Source of the DNA: Anaerolineaceae bacterium UBA4775
Lineage (GTDB): Bacteria; Chloroflexota; Anaerolineae; Anaerolineales; Anaerolineaceae
Length of the DNA stretch: 39,235 nucleotides
Assembly: GCA_002403205.1 (NCBI GenBank)
Contig: DHHJ01000023.1
Span: 1-39,235 of the forward strand
Direction of reading: 5' to 3'
Shown here: positions 28,271-37,182 of the stretch, piece after piece
Numbering within the stretch: the first letter of the stretch is position 1
Layout of the letters: the number at the start of each line of letters is the position of its first letter
Position numbers and translations under genes: made by a program
The notes under the pieces: model-generated
What the model saw: the letters and a program-made list of their open reading frames with translations, nothing else
The model's database searches: none
Told to the model about the DNA's origin: nothing

Positions 28271-29902
28271 TCACGGCTTGGGCGTAGGCGTCGCTGGCGG
28301 ATCCCAGATCGGCAAGCTCTCGGCTGGACCCGTCAGGGTGGCATACTTGCCCCACACCCAGCACTGCCCTGAGCCTTCAGGGTTCCGGATCACCCAGTAC
28401 GTCTTGGCAGCATTGCGGCCCACAACGTCAGCGGTTTTCCCAATCCTGAAAATCGTGACAATATCGTAGGGTTTGCCCGGGCCAGTGCGGCAGTTGGTGT
28501 CCACACTGACTTTAAGGGTGACTGGTGTGGGTGTCGGTGCTGGCGGGACATCCCAAACGGGTAAATTCGCCCCAGACCCGCTGAGGGTGGCATACTTGCC
28601 CCACACCCAGCACTGCCCTGAGCCTTCAGGGTTCCGGATCACCCAGTACGTATTGGCAGCATTGCGGGCCACAACGTCAGCGGTTTTCCCAATCCTGAAA
28701 ATCGTGACAATATCGTAGGGTTTGCCCGGGCCAGTGCGGCAGTTGGTGTCCACACTGACTTTAAGGGTGACTGGTGTGGGTGTCGGCGCTGGCGGGACAT
28801 CCCAAACGGGTAAATTCGCCCCAGACCCGCTGAGGGTGGCATACTCACCCCATACCCAGCAGGTGCCCTCGCCTGCAGGATTTTCAATCACCCAGTAATC
28901 CGCGGTGGCATGCCTGCCGACCACCTTGGCCGTCTGCCCGATCTTGAAAATCGTGACGATGTCATAGGGTTTTCCAGGGCCGACCCGGCAATTGGTGTCC
29001 ACACTGACCTTCAAGGTCACCACTGTGGGGGTTGGCGTGAGCCCGGCCTGCGGGGTGGGCGTGGGCGGCGGTGCCTGCACGGGCAGGCTGCCCGGCAACC
29101 CCGTGAAGGAGGCGTATGCTCCCCATACCCAGCAGGTGCCCTCACCCGTTGGGTTTTCGATCACCCAAAAATCTGCACTGGCATGGCGCGCAACCACCTT
29201 GACCGTCTTGCCAGGCTGTAAAATGGTGACTTTATCATAAGCCAGGCCCGGTCCAACCCGGCAGTTGGTCGGCACGCTCACTTTGAGCGTCACCGCAGCC
29301 AGGGTAGGTGCAACTCCGCTGACGGGGGTCGGCGTAGGAGGCGAATCCCACACCGGCAGGTGAGCCGTTGGCCCCGAAACCGTGGCATAGGTGCCCCACA
29401 GCCAGCATGTCCCGGCCCCAGCCGGGTTTTTCACGACCCAATAGGTGCCAAATGCGTTCCGGGCGACCACCTCAACCTGCTTTCCGACGTTTAACACGCT
29501 CACTTTGTCGAAAACCTTCCCGGGGCCGGTCCGGCAGTTGGTGGGAACACTGACCTGGGCATAAACAATGCTCCCTGCGGGTGTGTCAGTCGGGGTGGGC
29601 GCCAGGGTTGGCGTCGCAGTCGGCAGCAAGGTCGCTGTGGCTGTATGGGTCGGCTGCTGAACAGGTGTCTCTTCCGTGATGACCGCTTCCCCAGGGGATT
29701 TTTCCTCTGCCGTCGGCATGGCAGCCAGGGTGCCTGCCACAATCGTGCCAATTTGATTCTGGGCAGCCTGGGTCTGCGCGGTGTAGGTTTCCACCAATCC
29801 TTCCAGGTCTTCTGGCTGGTCGCCATCAAACAGGTTGCACCCGCTGAGCGCCAGGACCACAAACAACATCATTACGGGTAAAAGCCAGTTTTTGCGTCTC
29901 AT
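28271..29902 (-). CDS. Lipoprotein with five bacterial SH3 repeats
   Basis: The protein is 543 aa from ATG 29900-29902 (GAGG 5 nt upstream); the adjacent ATG at 29905 and a TTG at 29923 are alternatives. It begins with a membrane segment and lipobox LSGC (Cys22), so it is lipid-anchored outside the cell. A Thr/Pro-rich linker (about 75-120) leads to five tandem SH3b modules of about 83 residues. Each begins KVSV-TNCR-GPGK-YD and ends C-WVWG-YA, and they are joined by Pro/Thr linkers. SH3b domains usually bind peptidoglycan or extracellular ligands. No catalytic domain is present. The last two modules are almost identical at DNA level, a recent duplication. Confidence 0.88.
   Translation of the reverse strand: MRRKNWLLPVMMLFVVLALSGCNLFDGDQPEDLEGLVETYTAQTQAAQNQIGTIVAGTLAAMPTAEEKSPGEAVITEETPVQQPTHTATATLLPTATPTLAPTPTDTPAGSIVYAQVSVPTNCRTGPGKVFDKVSVLNVGKQVEVVARNAFGTYWVVKNPAGAGTCWLWGTYATVSGPTAHLPVWDSPPTPTPVSGVAPTLAAVTLKVSVPTNCRVGPGLAYDKVTILQPGKTVKVVARHASADFWVIENPTGEGTCWVWGAYASFTGLPGSLPVQAPPPTPTPQAGLTPTPTVVTLKVSVDTNCRVGPGKPYDIVTIFKIGQTAKVVGRHATADYWVIENPAGEGTCWVWGEYATLSGSGANLPVWDVPPAPTPTPVTLKVSVDTNCRTGPGKPYDIVTIFRIGKTADVVARNAANTYWVIRNPEGSGQCWVWGKYATLSGSGANLPVWDVPPAPTPTPVTLKVSVDTNCRTGPGKPYDIVTIFRIGKTADVVGRNAAKTYWVIRNPEGSGQCWVWGKYATLTGPAESLPIWDPPATPTPKP
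28336..28833. repeat. 249-bp tandem duplication inside the SH3 lipoprotein gene
   Basis: 28336-28584 and 28585-28833 form a direct repeat of period 249 bp (83 codons). Within the compared stretch only scattered substitutions are seen (for example near 28404 and 28419), far fewer than between other modules of the same gene. The period keeps frame. Confidence 0.8.
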
Positions 29903-30377
29903 CATGTCCTCACTTTTCCTCAAAACTACTGCGCATCAATTCCATCAGTGCTGATCGGGCTTGCGTCGCATGCGGTGGGTTATGATCAAAGCCGGAGGGT
30001 AGAAATACAACTCCAGCTCAGTTGATCTTGCCCTGGCGTGGACCGAACAACTCAACACCGCACCCTGTGAACAGCACGATGATCAATAAAGCCGAAGCCA
30101 TTTAAGGCTTAATCGCACATGCCATCACCAAGAGGCTCGAAACACACATGCGATCAAGATATAGACGCTGATAGAAGGGCAATTGTTCCACACAGCCAAC
30201 CTGAAGATATTTAAAACGTCTCCAATTTCAAAACATAGAGAAAAACACCTGCTGTAAAACCCCCTCATTGAACTGCACCCCAAATTTCCCATTACCCAAT
30301 CCCTAATTTCCTCATCACTATTACCTAACACCTGTTTTCTCCACTCACCACGTACTATCTTTCCGCCAAAACTGCGT
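29903..30377. other. Long intergenic region between divergent genes
   Basis: About 475 bp with no convincing gene. A 68-codon minus frame at 30125-30331 has no coding character. A small AAGCC/GGCTT hairpin lies at about 30095-30110. From about 30281 to 30335 the sequence is a degenerate pyrimidine-rich run with CCTAATT-like steps, similar to the heptad array at 23100-23176. Promoters for both flanking genes must lie here. Confidence 0.5.
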
Positions 30378-30383
30378 TAAAAT
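30378..30383 (+). promoter_or_regulatory. -10 box of the histidine kinase gene, leaderless arrangement
   Basis: TAAAAT ends 6 nt before the ATG at 30390. No Shine-Dalgarno is visible, so the expected transcription start coincides with the start codon. The -35 region is weak. Confidence 0.45.
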
Positions 30384-30389
30384 TAGCGT

Positions 30390-31931
30390 ATGTTACCGGA
30401 TATCCGTGTGCGCCAGCGAGACTACCTGCTTGAGATCTCGCGTGCGCTGACAGAAGAACTCGACCTCGACAAACTGCTCGGGCGCATCCTGAAATATGCC
30501 ATCGAAATGCTGGCGGGTCAAGCCGGGTTCATTGCCTTGAGCAATCCCCAGGGAAAGTGGTACTTGGCGGTTGCCGATGGCCTGCCTGCCGCCATCCAGC
30601 GGTATCTCGATGCCTGGCTGGCGAAGATCCCCCCGATCCAGGACCCCGCCAACCTGCAGCTCCCCGAGCTGAACCGCCTGCTGCAGCAGATCAGCATGGG
30701 CAACCTCTCCGCCGTGGGTCTGCCCTTGATCGCCCAGGGTGAGGTGATTGGCTTCATTTATATCTTCCGCAATTACAGTGGGGTGTTCTCCAACAACGAC
30801 CGCTCGCTGCTCTCCAGCTTTGCCAACCAGGCCGCCATTGCGGTGCGCAACGCTCGCCTGTACACCCAGGTCAACCGGGAAAAACAGCGCACCGATGCCA
30901 TGCTCGATTCAGCCGCCGATGGGATCCTGATCCTCAGCCCAGACCGGTCGATTGAGCGCACCAATGCTGCCTTTGCGCGCATGTACGGCCTTTCGCAGGC
31001 AGAGCTGCAAACAATGAAACATGGTGATGTGATCCGCTGGGTCAAGCCGCCCAACGGGATCACCCTCGAGAAAGCAGAAGCTGGCGGCTGGCCGCTTTCA
31101 CCGCAGGCGCACCTGTATGTGGAAGGCGATATCGAACGTCCAAATGCGCAGCCATCGCTGCCCGTGGGTATCACCTACGCGCCCCTGCTATCGCCAGAAG
31201 GCATCCTGATCAGCACCATCGCCACGGTGCGCGATATCACGCACTTCAGGCAGGCCGATGAACTCAAGAGTGAGTTTGTGTCCATCATCAGCCATGAGCT
31301 CAAAACCCCCGTGGCGTTGATCAAAGGGTATGTCAGCACCCTGCGGCGTGACGATGTGGAATGGGATACTACGGTGATGGATAACAGCCTCCAGGTGATC
31401 GAAGAAGAAGCTGACCGCCTGACCGGACTGATCGAAAACCTGCTTGAAGCCAACCGCCTGCAGATGAACGGCATACAGCTCAAAAAGGCGGATGTCAACT
31501 TCGCCGAGCTCGCCAACCGGCTGGCAGAGCGCTTCCAGGTGCAAACCGAAGCCCACCAGATCGTGATCAACATCCCTGATGGCTTCCCGATCGTCATGGC
31601 GGATGAACCGCGCATCGAACAGGTGCTCAGCAACCTGATCTCCAATGCGATCAAGTATGCCCCCGGGGGAGAGATCCGGGTCAACGGGCGCACCCTGTCC
31701 GACCAGGTCGTGATCTGTGTCCAGGATGAAGGCCCGGGGATTGCCGCTGGCGATCTGCCTCACATCTTTGACCGCTTCTACCGGGCACAGGAAGCCACCC
31801 GCAAGACCAAAGGCGCTGGCCTGGGGCTGTATTTAGCGCGGGCCATCGTTGAAGCCCATGGCGGGCGCATGTGGGCAGACGCAAAGGTCGATCAGGGCGC
31901 ACGCGTCTGCTTTTCTCTGCCAAGAGATTGA
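30390..31931 (+). CDS. Cytoplasmic hybrid-sensor histidine kinase (GAF-PAS-HisKA-HATPase)
   Basis: The 513-aa protein lacks membrane helices. A GAF domain (about 15-160) is followed by a PAS domain (about 170-285), then the dimerisation/phosphoacceptor box SHELKTPVALIKGYVSTL with H302, and the ATPase domain with the N box LSNLISNAIKYAPGG, G1 DEGPGIA, F box and G2 KGAGLGLYLARAIVEAHGG. All catalytic motifs appear intact. It should sense an intracellular small molecule or redox signal and phosphorylate a response regulator. No regulator is encoded in the window, so it is an orphan. It lies 103 nt before the ABC exporter on the same strand; a functional link is possible. Here 'hybrid' refers only to the mixed sensor domains; no receiver domain is present. 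Confidence 0.93.
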   Translation: MLPDIRVRQRDYLLEISRALTEELDLDKLLGRILKYAIEMLAGQAGFIALSNPQGKWYLAVADGLPAAIQRYLDAWLAKIPPIQDPANLQLPELNRLLQQISMGNLSAVGLPLIAQGEVIGFIYIFRNYSGVFSNNDRSLLSSFANQAAIAVRNARLYTQVNREKQRTDAMLDSAADGILILSPDRSIERTNAAFARMYGLSQAELQTMKHGDVIRWVKPPNGITLEKAEAGGWPLSPQAHLYVEGDIERPNAQPSLPVGITYAPLLSPEGILISTIATVRDITHFRQADELKSEFVSIISHELKTPVALIKGYVSTLRRDDVEWDTTVMDNSLQVIEEEADRLTGLIENLLEANRLQMNGIQLKKADVNFAELANRLAERFQVQTEAHQIVINIPDGFPIVMADEPRIEQVLSNLISNAIKYAPGGEIRVNGRTLSDQVVICVQDEGPGIAAGDLPHIFDRFYRAQEATRKTKGAGLGLYLARAIVEAHGGRMWADAKVDQGARVCFSLPRD

Positions 31932-32034
31932 CCGTGACCTGAATGACACCCAATCGATGGATGGTTTTTGGCCCAAATTGGCCTATCGGATGCGGTGAAC
32001 CTGACCATCTCCCCACAGAGAGGACTGACTGACG

Positions 32035-33948
32035 GTGGCAATGCGACGACGTAACTGGCGTGGTTTTATTCACGCCTCGGATGAGAAACCCCATCTCACC
32101 TGGGGGCTGATCAAACGGGTTCTGCGGTACGGGAAGCCCTACCGCTGGCAACTGATCGGCAGTTTACTGGCGATCCTGATCTACACTGGCGTGGCACTGC
32201 TTTCCCCCCTGATCCTCAGGTACCTGATCGATCACGCCATCCCCGAAAAAGACCTCAACAGGCTGACCATGGCTGCACTTGGCCTGCTGATCCTGCCCAT
32301 CGTCAGCGGTATCTTCCAGATCATCACCCGGCGATTGATCTCGCAGGTCGGCGAAGGCGTAATCTACGACCTGCGCGTTGCCCTGTACGATCACCTCCAG
32401 CGCATGTCGCTACGGTTCTTTACCCACACCCAGCTGGGCGAATTGATCAGCCGGCTCAACAACGATGTGGTGGACGCACAAACCGCCATCAGCCGCACGC
32501 TCGTCACCCTGATCACCAATTTCATCGAGGTGATCATCACCCTGGCGGTGATGCTAACCCTAGAATGGCGCCTGACCCTGCTGGGGATCTTCATTTTGCC
32601 CCTGTTCATGATCTCCGCACGCCGTTTGGGGCGAGTCTTTCGAAACATCGCCCGGCGGCAGATGGAAATGAACGCCCGGATGAACGCCACCATGAACGAA
32701 ACCCTCAATATCGGCGGCGCACTGCTGGTCAAGCTCTTTGGCCAGCGGGACGCCGAGGTGGAGCGGTTCGGCCGGCGTGCAGCCGAGGTGCGAGAACTGG
32801 GCATCCAGCGGGCGACCCTGGGCATCATCTTCATGGTCATCATCCACTTGCTCACAGCCGTGGGCACAGCGCTGGTGTATGGTGTGGGCGGCTACCTGGT
32901 CATTTTGGACTTGTTCACCCTCGGCACCATCGTCGCCTTCGGTGATTACCTCTCACGCCTTTACAATTCTTTCCAGGGGTTCATCAACGCCCCCGTCGAA
33001 TTCGCCACCTCGATGGTCAGTTTTGAGCGGGTCTTTGAGGTGATTGACCTGCCCCTCGACATCCGTGAGCAGGAAGACGCCATCCCCCTTAAGGCAGCCC
33101 GGGGAATGATCGCATTTGACCGGGTGACCTTCAAGTACCAGGATGGCCGCCAGGGCTTGCTGAGTGACGTTGACCGGCCGTATTTAATGGAAAAAGCCGC
33201 CGGTATCCTCTCGGAAGAGAAGCAGGCCGCCCGCGATCCCTCACAGCCTGCTACCAGCCAGGCCAGAGAGCTGGCACTCAAGGACATAACCTTTACCGCA
33301 CAGCCCGGAGACCTGGTGGCCCTGGTCGGTCCGAGCGGCGCCGGAAAAACCACCCTGACCTACCTGATCCCGCGCCTGTATGACCCCACCGAAGGCACCA
33401 TCCGCCTGGACGGACATGATCTGCGTGACCTACGCCTTGACGACCTGTCACAGGCCATCGGGATGGTCACCCAGGAGACTTACCTGTTCCACGACACCAT
33501 TCGGGCCAACCTGCTGTACGCAAACCCGCACGCCAGCGATGCAGACCTGGTCAACGCGGCCAAAGCCGCTAACATCCACCAGTTCATCATCGACCTGCCC
33601 GATGGCTACAATACCATCGTCGGCGAGCGCGGCTATCGCCTGAGCGGCGGAGAGAAACAGCGCCTGGCGCTGGCCCGGGTGCTGCTCAAGGACCCCCGCA
33701 TCATGATCCTCGATGAGGCCACCAGCCACCTCGACAGCGAATCGGAAGCCCTCATCCAGGACGCGCTGGAGCGCACCTACACCAACCGTACCAGCATCGT
33801 CATCGCCCACCGGCTGAGCACCATCCTCTCAGCCGACCTGATCCTGGTGATGGACAAGGGCGAGGTGATCGAGCGCGGCTGCCACCGGGAATTGCTGGCC
33901 CTGGGCGGCCTGTATGCTCACCTATACGAAACACAATTCAAGCAGTGA
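32035..33948 (+). CDS. ABC exporter, fused membrane and ATPase domains
   Basis: The 637-aa half-transporter should function as a dimer. Six membrane helices (about 38-330) precede a nucleotide-binding domain with Walker A GPSGAGKTT (about 432), Q-loop region VTQETYLFHDTI, signature LSGGEKQRLALARVLL, Walker B IMILDEATSHLDSESE and the switch His in IAHRLST. An insertion of about 40 residues (DVDRPYLMEKAAGILSEE onward, about 380-420) separates the first strand of the ATPase domain from LALKDITF, unlike typical MsbA-type proteins. The substrate (lipid, peptide or drug) cannot be told. The start is GTG 32035 with GAGAGGA 11 nt upstream; ATG 32041 is an alternative. Confidence 0.94.
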   Translation: MAMRRRNWRGFIHASDEKPHLTWGLIKRVLRYGKPYRWQLIGSLLAILIYTGVALLSPLILRYLIDHAIPEKDLNRLTMAALGLLILPIVSGIFQIITRRLISQVGEGVIYDLRVALYDHLQRMSLRFFTHTQLGELISRLNNDVVDAQTAISRTLVTLITNFIEVIITLAVMLTLEWRLTLLGIFILPLFMISARRLGRVFRNIARRQMEMNARMNATMNETLNIGGALLVKLFGQRDAEVERFGRRAAEVRELGIQRATLGIIFMVIIHLLTAVGTALVYGVGGYLVILDLFTLGTIVAFGDYLSRLYNSFQGFINAPVEFATSMVSFERVFEVIDLPLDIREQEDAIPLKAARGMIAFDRVTFKYQDGRQGLLSDVDRPYLMEKAAGILSEEKQAARDPSQPATSQARELALKDITFTAQPGDLVALVGPSGAGKTTLTYLIPRLYDPTEGTIRLDGHDLRDLRLDDLSQAIGMVTQETYLFHDTIRANLLYANPHASDADLVNAAKAANIHQFIIDLPDGYNTIVGERGYRLSGGEKQRLALARVLLKDPRIMILDEATSHLDSESEALIQDALERTYTNRTSIVIAHRLSTILSADLILVMDKGEVIERGCHRELLALGGLYAHLYETQFKQ

Positions 33949-34045
33949 CCTTGCCCCAGGGCTTGACCACCGCCCTAAGGCGCATGGTGGACCAAGACTG
34001 CAGGGTTACATGCCCCACAGGGCAAGGGTCAAGAGCCTTTAATGC

Positions 34046-34087
34046 ACCATCACACGGAGGTTGTCCCCTCCATGTGATGGTCGTTTT
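34046..34087 (+). terminator. ABC exporter terminator
   Basis: A 9-bp stem ACCATCACA / TGTGATGGT continues, after one mismatch, into GGAGG / CCTCC around a 5-nt loop, and is followed by CGTTTTTAA. It lies about 100 nt after the ABC stop and may also serve the convergent META gene. Confidence 0.8.
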
Positions 34088-34108
34088 TAACCGGTAAGTG
34101 CTGGTTTT

Positions 34109-34519
34109 TTAGTTTTGCGGGGCAAAGACCAGGGTCACCTGGCCGTCAGCGTTCAGGATTTGCAGGTTACCACCACTGATTTGATACCCAGCCGCCGCCT
34201 GCAGTGCAGATAGATAGGCAGCCTCCTGGTCCATGAGACCATCACAATACATCAAGGTGGACTCTATCGGAGCAAAGGTCAGTTTCCCGTTTGTTGCCGT
34301 AAATTCGCTACCAAAAGTGTTGCACGAGGCATTGCCGCCTGCCCGACCGTCTTCGAAGACCAGGGTCGGATCACTGCCAGCAACAACAGCCTGGCCGTTG
34401 ACTTCGACCAGTGACCATGCCGTACCTGCCAGGTCAGTGTCTCTCCCTAAGATGCCACAGGCTGTTAGTGAAAGGACCAGCACCAGTGACAGCGAAAAAA
34501 AGATTTGGTTGGTTTTCAT
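34109..34519 (-). CDS. META-domain (HslJ-like) lipoprotein
   Basis: This 136-aa lipoprotein has signal and lipobox LTAC (Cys21) followed by one META domain (DUF306). Seen motifs are LAGTAWSLVEVNGQ, ASCNTFGSEF and TLMYCDGLMDQEAAYLSAL, the last two with the family's paired Cys. META proteins such as HslJ occur in the envelope and have stress-related but unclear roles. The ATG at 34517-34519 with GGAGAT upstream is chosen; a longer frame to 34621 would bury the signal peptide behind 34 polar residues. Confidence 0.88.
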   Translation of the reverse strand: MKTNQIFFSLSLVLVLSLTACGILGRDTDLAGTAWSLVEVNGQAVVAGSDPTLVFEDGRAGGNASCNTFGSEFTATNGKLTFAPIESTLMYCDGLMDQEAAYLSALQAAAGYQISGGNLQILNADGQVTLVFAPQN

Positions 34520-34691
34520 TGTGGATCTCCATTGATTAATTTGACTGCTGCCATCTTGACGTTCTTGTGCCTGTTTATGTTCCCGATCCGGCTTGGCAGG
34601 AAGCCCCCCACCCAGTAACACCTGAAAATTCTATTCAAGCAAATAATGAGGGATTCTACATACCCGCTGCCCTCAGCCCTTCCCCCACGGA

Positions 34692-35459
34692 TTATTCACC
34701 AACCACCTTCTTATAATACACATACGGGTAACACAATTTGAACCCCATCTGCGCATACATGGCCAGGGCGGGGTCATTATCCCCCTCGACCTGTAAATAC
34801 CCAAAGGCGGCACCGCGCGCTGTGCCCCATGCCGACAGCGCACCCATGATCATGCTTCCATACCCCTTGCGGCGTTCACCCGGTGCGGTGAGGATACTGA
34901 AAAAGCCCAGCAAATCCCCCTCCAACACCGCCATCCCGCAGGCCACCGGCTGCTGATCCACAAACAGCCCGACCAGCGCCTTCCCTGGCACGATGCAGTC
35001 CAGGATCGTGCGGTGCATGGCCCATTGGGCGATGGGCGTGCCGGTGAGCTGGGCTCGCAAACCGATCCAATCCACCGTGTCCATCAAGCGGATACCATCT
35101 ACCAGCTGGAAATGATCCCTCTCAAGCACGCGGCCCAGGGTCAGGGTCGGTTCGAACCCGGCAAAGCCTGCCTGGACCAGCGCGTCGATCAACGCCGGCG
35201 GGCTGACCGGCTCAGGGCAGCGGAACAGGCACGGCAGCCCTTGCGCAGCGTAGAGTTGTTCACAGGCGGCGATCTTTTCGACCAGGGACATGCTTGAGGG
35301 GTAGCGCGGGTTGACGGAATTGGCCCGTTTGGTGTAGCCCCCCGCAAACCGCAGCAGCCAACCATCCAGGATCATCTGGCGGGGTGCGGGCCAGGCGTTC
35401 AAAGCTGCCTCTTCGATCTGCAGCAACCTATCTCGATCCAGTCCTAAACCTTCGCTCAT
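34692..35459 (-). CDS. GNAT-family N-acetyltransferase
   Basis: The 255-aa protein has an N-terminal part (about 1-120) with the conserved NSVNPRYPSS segment and a C-terminal GNAT fold (about 130-255). The acetyl-CoA loop is visible as RRKGYGSMIM, and the last strand as ALAMYAQMGFKLCYPYVYY. The acceptor substrate is unknown. The gene lacks a Shine-Dalgarno; TGATAAAAT ends 6 nt before the ATG, so it is probably transcribed leaderless. It stands alone, divergent from the oxidoreductase gene. Confidence 0.88.
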   Translation of the reverse strand: MSEGLGLDRDRLLQIEEAALNAWPAPRQMILDGWLLRFAGGYTKRANSVNPRYPSSMSLVEKIAACEQLYAAQGLPCLFRCPEPVSPPALIDALVQAGFAGFEPTLTLGRVLERDHFQLVDGIRLMDTVDWIGLRAQLTGTPIAQWAMHRTILDCIVPGKALVGLFVDQQPVACGMAVLEGDLLGFFSILTAPGERRKGYGSMIMGALSAWGTARGAAFGYLQVEGDNDPALAMYAQMGFKLCYPYVYYKKVVGE

Positions 35460-35465
35460 GCCCCC

Positions 35466-35474
35466 ATTTTATCA
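35466..35474 (-). promoter_or_regulatory. GNAT gene promoter, extended -10, leaderless arrangement
   Basis: On the minus strand TGATAAAAT (35466-35474) is an extended -10 whose last base lies 6 nt before the ATG at 35459. The transcription start is predicted at the A of the start codon. No Shine-Dalgarno exists. Confidence 0.55.
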
Positions 35475-35706
35475 CGTACGGTAAAAAGATCGCTGTGGAG
35501 CGGAAACACTGGCATACCGCTTTACAGGCCAATGGCCCATCAGGGGGTAAATTTACCCTGCGATTGGAAGACCATCCCGTGCTTATGCTGGATCAGCAGA
35601 TAGACAGCGAGCGGATCAAGACAAACAAAACCCCAGCTACCAACCTCATGTGAGAAGCATAAAGCGCTCCAGGGAACTCTCAAAAACAAGGAAGACTTCA
35701 TCGAGA

Positions 35707-35715
35707 TGATATAAT
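35707..35715 (+). promoter_or_regulatory. Promoter of the Gfo/Idh/MocA gene, extended -10
   Basis: TGATATAAT at 35707-35715 is a full extended -10 box. The start near 35722 gives a leader of about 27 nt containing AAGGAGA, a normal Shine-Dalgarno. The upstream stretch 35475-35700 shows no gene. Confidence 0.6.
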
Positions 35716-35748
35716 CGAAACGCATCAAACTCACCAAGGAGAACGCAC

Positions 35749-37155
35749 ATGACCCAACCCCTGCGCATCCTCCTGTTCGGGGCTGGCAACCGCGGTGCAG
35801 ACGTCTACGGTCCTTATGCCCTCAGCCACCCCGACCAGCTCCAATTCATCGCCGTGGCTGAACCGGACCCCGAACGCCGTGCCTGCTTCGCTGCTGCACA
35901 CCACATCCCGCCCGACCTGCAGTTCACGGGCTGGGAACAAGCGGTGAGAGCCGGGAAAATCGCTGACGCGGTCATCAACGCCACCCAGGATGAGGACCAT
36001 CACAATTCCACCATCGCCGCGTTAGAAACCGGGTACGACGTGCTGCTAGAAAAACCCATGGCCACCACCCTCAGTGAGACCGTCCACATCGTCCAGACCG
36101 CGCAAGAGACCGGGCGCATCCTGATGGTGTGCCATGTCCTGCGCTACACAGATTTCTTCCAGAAGGTGAAGCACATCCTCGCTTCGGGTCAGTTAGGGCA
36201 AATTGTGCACATCGCCCACAGCGAAAACGTGGCCTACTTCCACATGGCCCACAGCTATGTGCGCGGTAACTGGCGCAATCTATCCCACAGCGCACCGATG
36301 ATCGTCGCCAAGTGCTGCCACGACCTCGACCTGCTGTACTGGTTCACTGGCGAACAGGCTGAAACCCTCAGTTCGATCGGGAACCTGCGCCACTTCATCC
36401 CCGAGAACGCCCCGCCAGGCGCACCGGACCGCTGCACCGATGGCTGCCCGGCCTCCGATACCTGCCCGTTCTATGCCCCGCGCATCTACTTACACAACTA
36501 CCCCATCAAAGCTGCCGTGGCGAAGGCCCACAACCCCCTCTTGCGGGCGGTTGGCCGGCTGACGCTCTCCCAACCCAAACTGGCAGATGCCCTCGGCGCA
36601 TTGGTGCCCCCCGTGCGCACCCTGACGCGCTACGAAGGCTGGCCCCGTAACACCATCACCGCCCAACCCGATAGCGATGAAGCCGTCCTCGAAGCCTTAA
36701 AAACCGGCCCCTACGGCCGCTGTGCGTATCGCTGTGACAACAATGTCGTGGATCACCAGGTGGTGAGCCTGCGCTACCCCAGCGGGGCCACCGCCACCCT
36801 GACCATGCACGGGCATTCCCACGAAGAAGGGCGCACCCTGCGTATTGATGGCGCCCAGGCCACCTTGCTGGGTAAATTTTCTTACAGCCAGGCCTGGCTG
36901 GAAGTTCACCCGCACGGACCGGGCAAAGTTGAACGCTTCACCTTCCCCACCGTGGTGGATAATACCTCAGGGCATGGCGGCGGGGATGCGGGCGTCATGC
37001 GCGCTTTTGTGCAAGCCCTGCGCGGCCAGCACGCGCCCCTGACCCATGCCGAAGACGCCCTGGAGAGCCACATACTGGGGTTCACCGCTGAGGCCGCCCG
37101 CCTGGGGGAAGTCTCTGTTGTGTTGGAAAAGGTCAAGCAGGGGTTTGGGATGTGA
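35749..37155 (+). CDS. Gfo/Idh/MocA-family oxidoreductase
   Basis: The 468-aa NAD(P)-dependent oxidoreductase has the N-terminal Rossmann fold with ILLFGAGNRGADVYG, the dinucleotide/substrate Lys motif LLEKPMATT, and a C-terminal alpha/beta sheet domain. Family members act on sugars, inositol or related compounds. It is longer than typical (about 340-390) because of an internal Cys-containing segment: C229, C233 and C239 (RCTDGCPASDTCPFYAPR), plus C325 and C329 further on. These could form a metal site, or simply be a feature of the subfamily. AAGGAGA lies 9 nt before the ATG. The substrate cannot be named. Confidence 0.92.
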   Translation: MTQPLRILLFGAGNRGADVYGPYALSHPDQLQFIAVAEPDPERRACFAAAHHIPPDLQFTGWEQAVRAGKIADAVINATQDEDHHNSTIAALETGYDVLLEKPMATTLSETVHIVQTAQETGRILMVCHVLRYTDFFQKVKHILASGQLGQIVHIAHSENVAYFHMAHSYVRGNWRNLSHSAPMIVAKCCHDLDLLYWFTGEQAETLSSIGNLRHFIPENAPPGAPDRCTDGCPASDTCPFYAPRIYLHNYPIKAAVAKAHNPLLRAVGRLTLSQPKLADALGALVPPVRTLTRYEGWPRNTITAQPDSDEAVLEALKTGPYGRCAYRCDNNVVDHQVVSLRYPSGATATLTMHGHSHEEGRTLRIDGAQATLLGKFSYSQAWLEVHPHGPGKVERFTFPTVVDNTSGHGGGDAGVMRAFVQALRGQHAPLTHAEDALESHILGFTAEAARLGEVSVVLEKVKQGFGM

Positions 37156-37178
37156 GCACGCGCATTGAGTGCTCATTT
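37153..37178 (+). terminator. Hairpin overlapping the oxidoreductase stop codon
   Basis: TGAGCAC (37153-37159, including the TGA stop) pairs with GTGCTCA (37169-37175) around a 9-nt loop, followed by TTT. A second small hairpin (GCGG/CCGC) follows directly. Both lie between convergent genes. Confidence 0.45.
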
Positions 37179-37182
37179 GCGG

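Noticed and set aside
30125..30331. 68-codon minus-strand frame between the SH3 lipoprotein and the kinase
   Set aside because: Its first codons are just the translated degenerate heptad run; no ribosome site or protein-like features.
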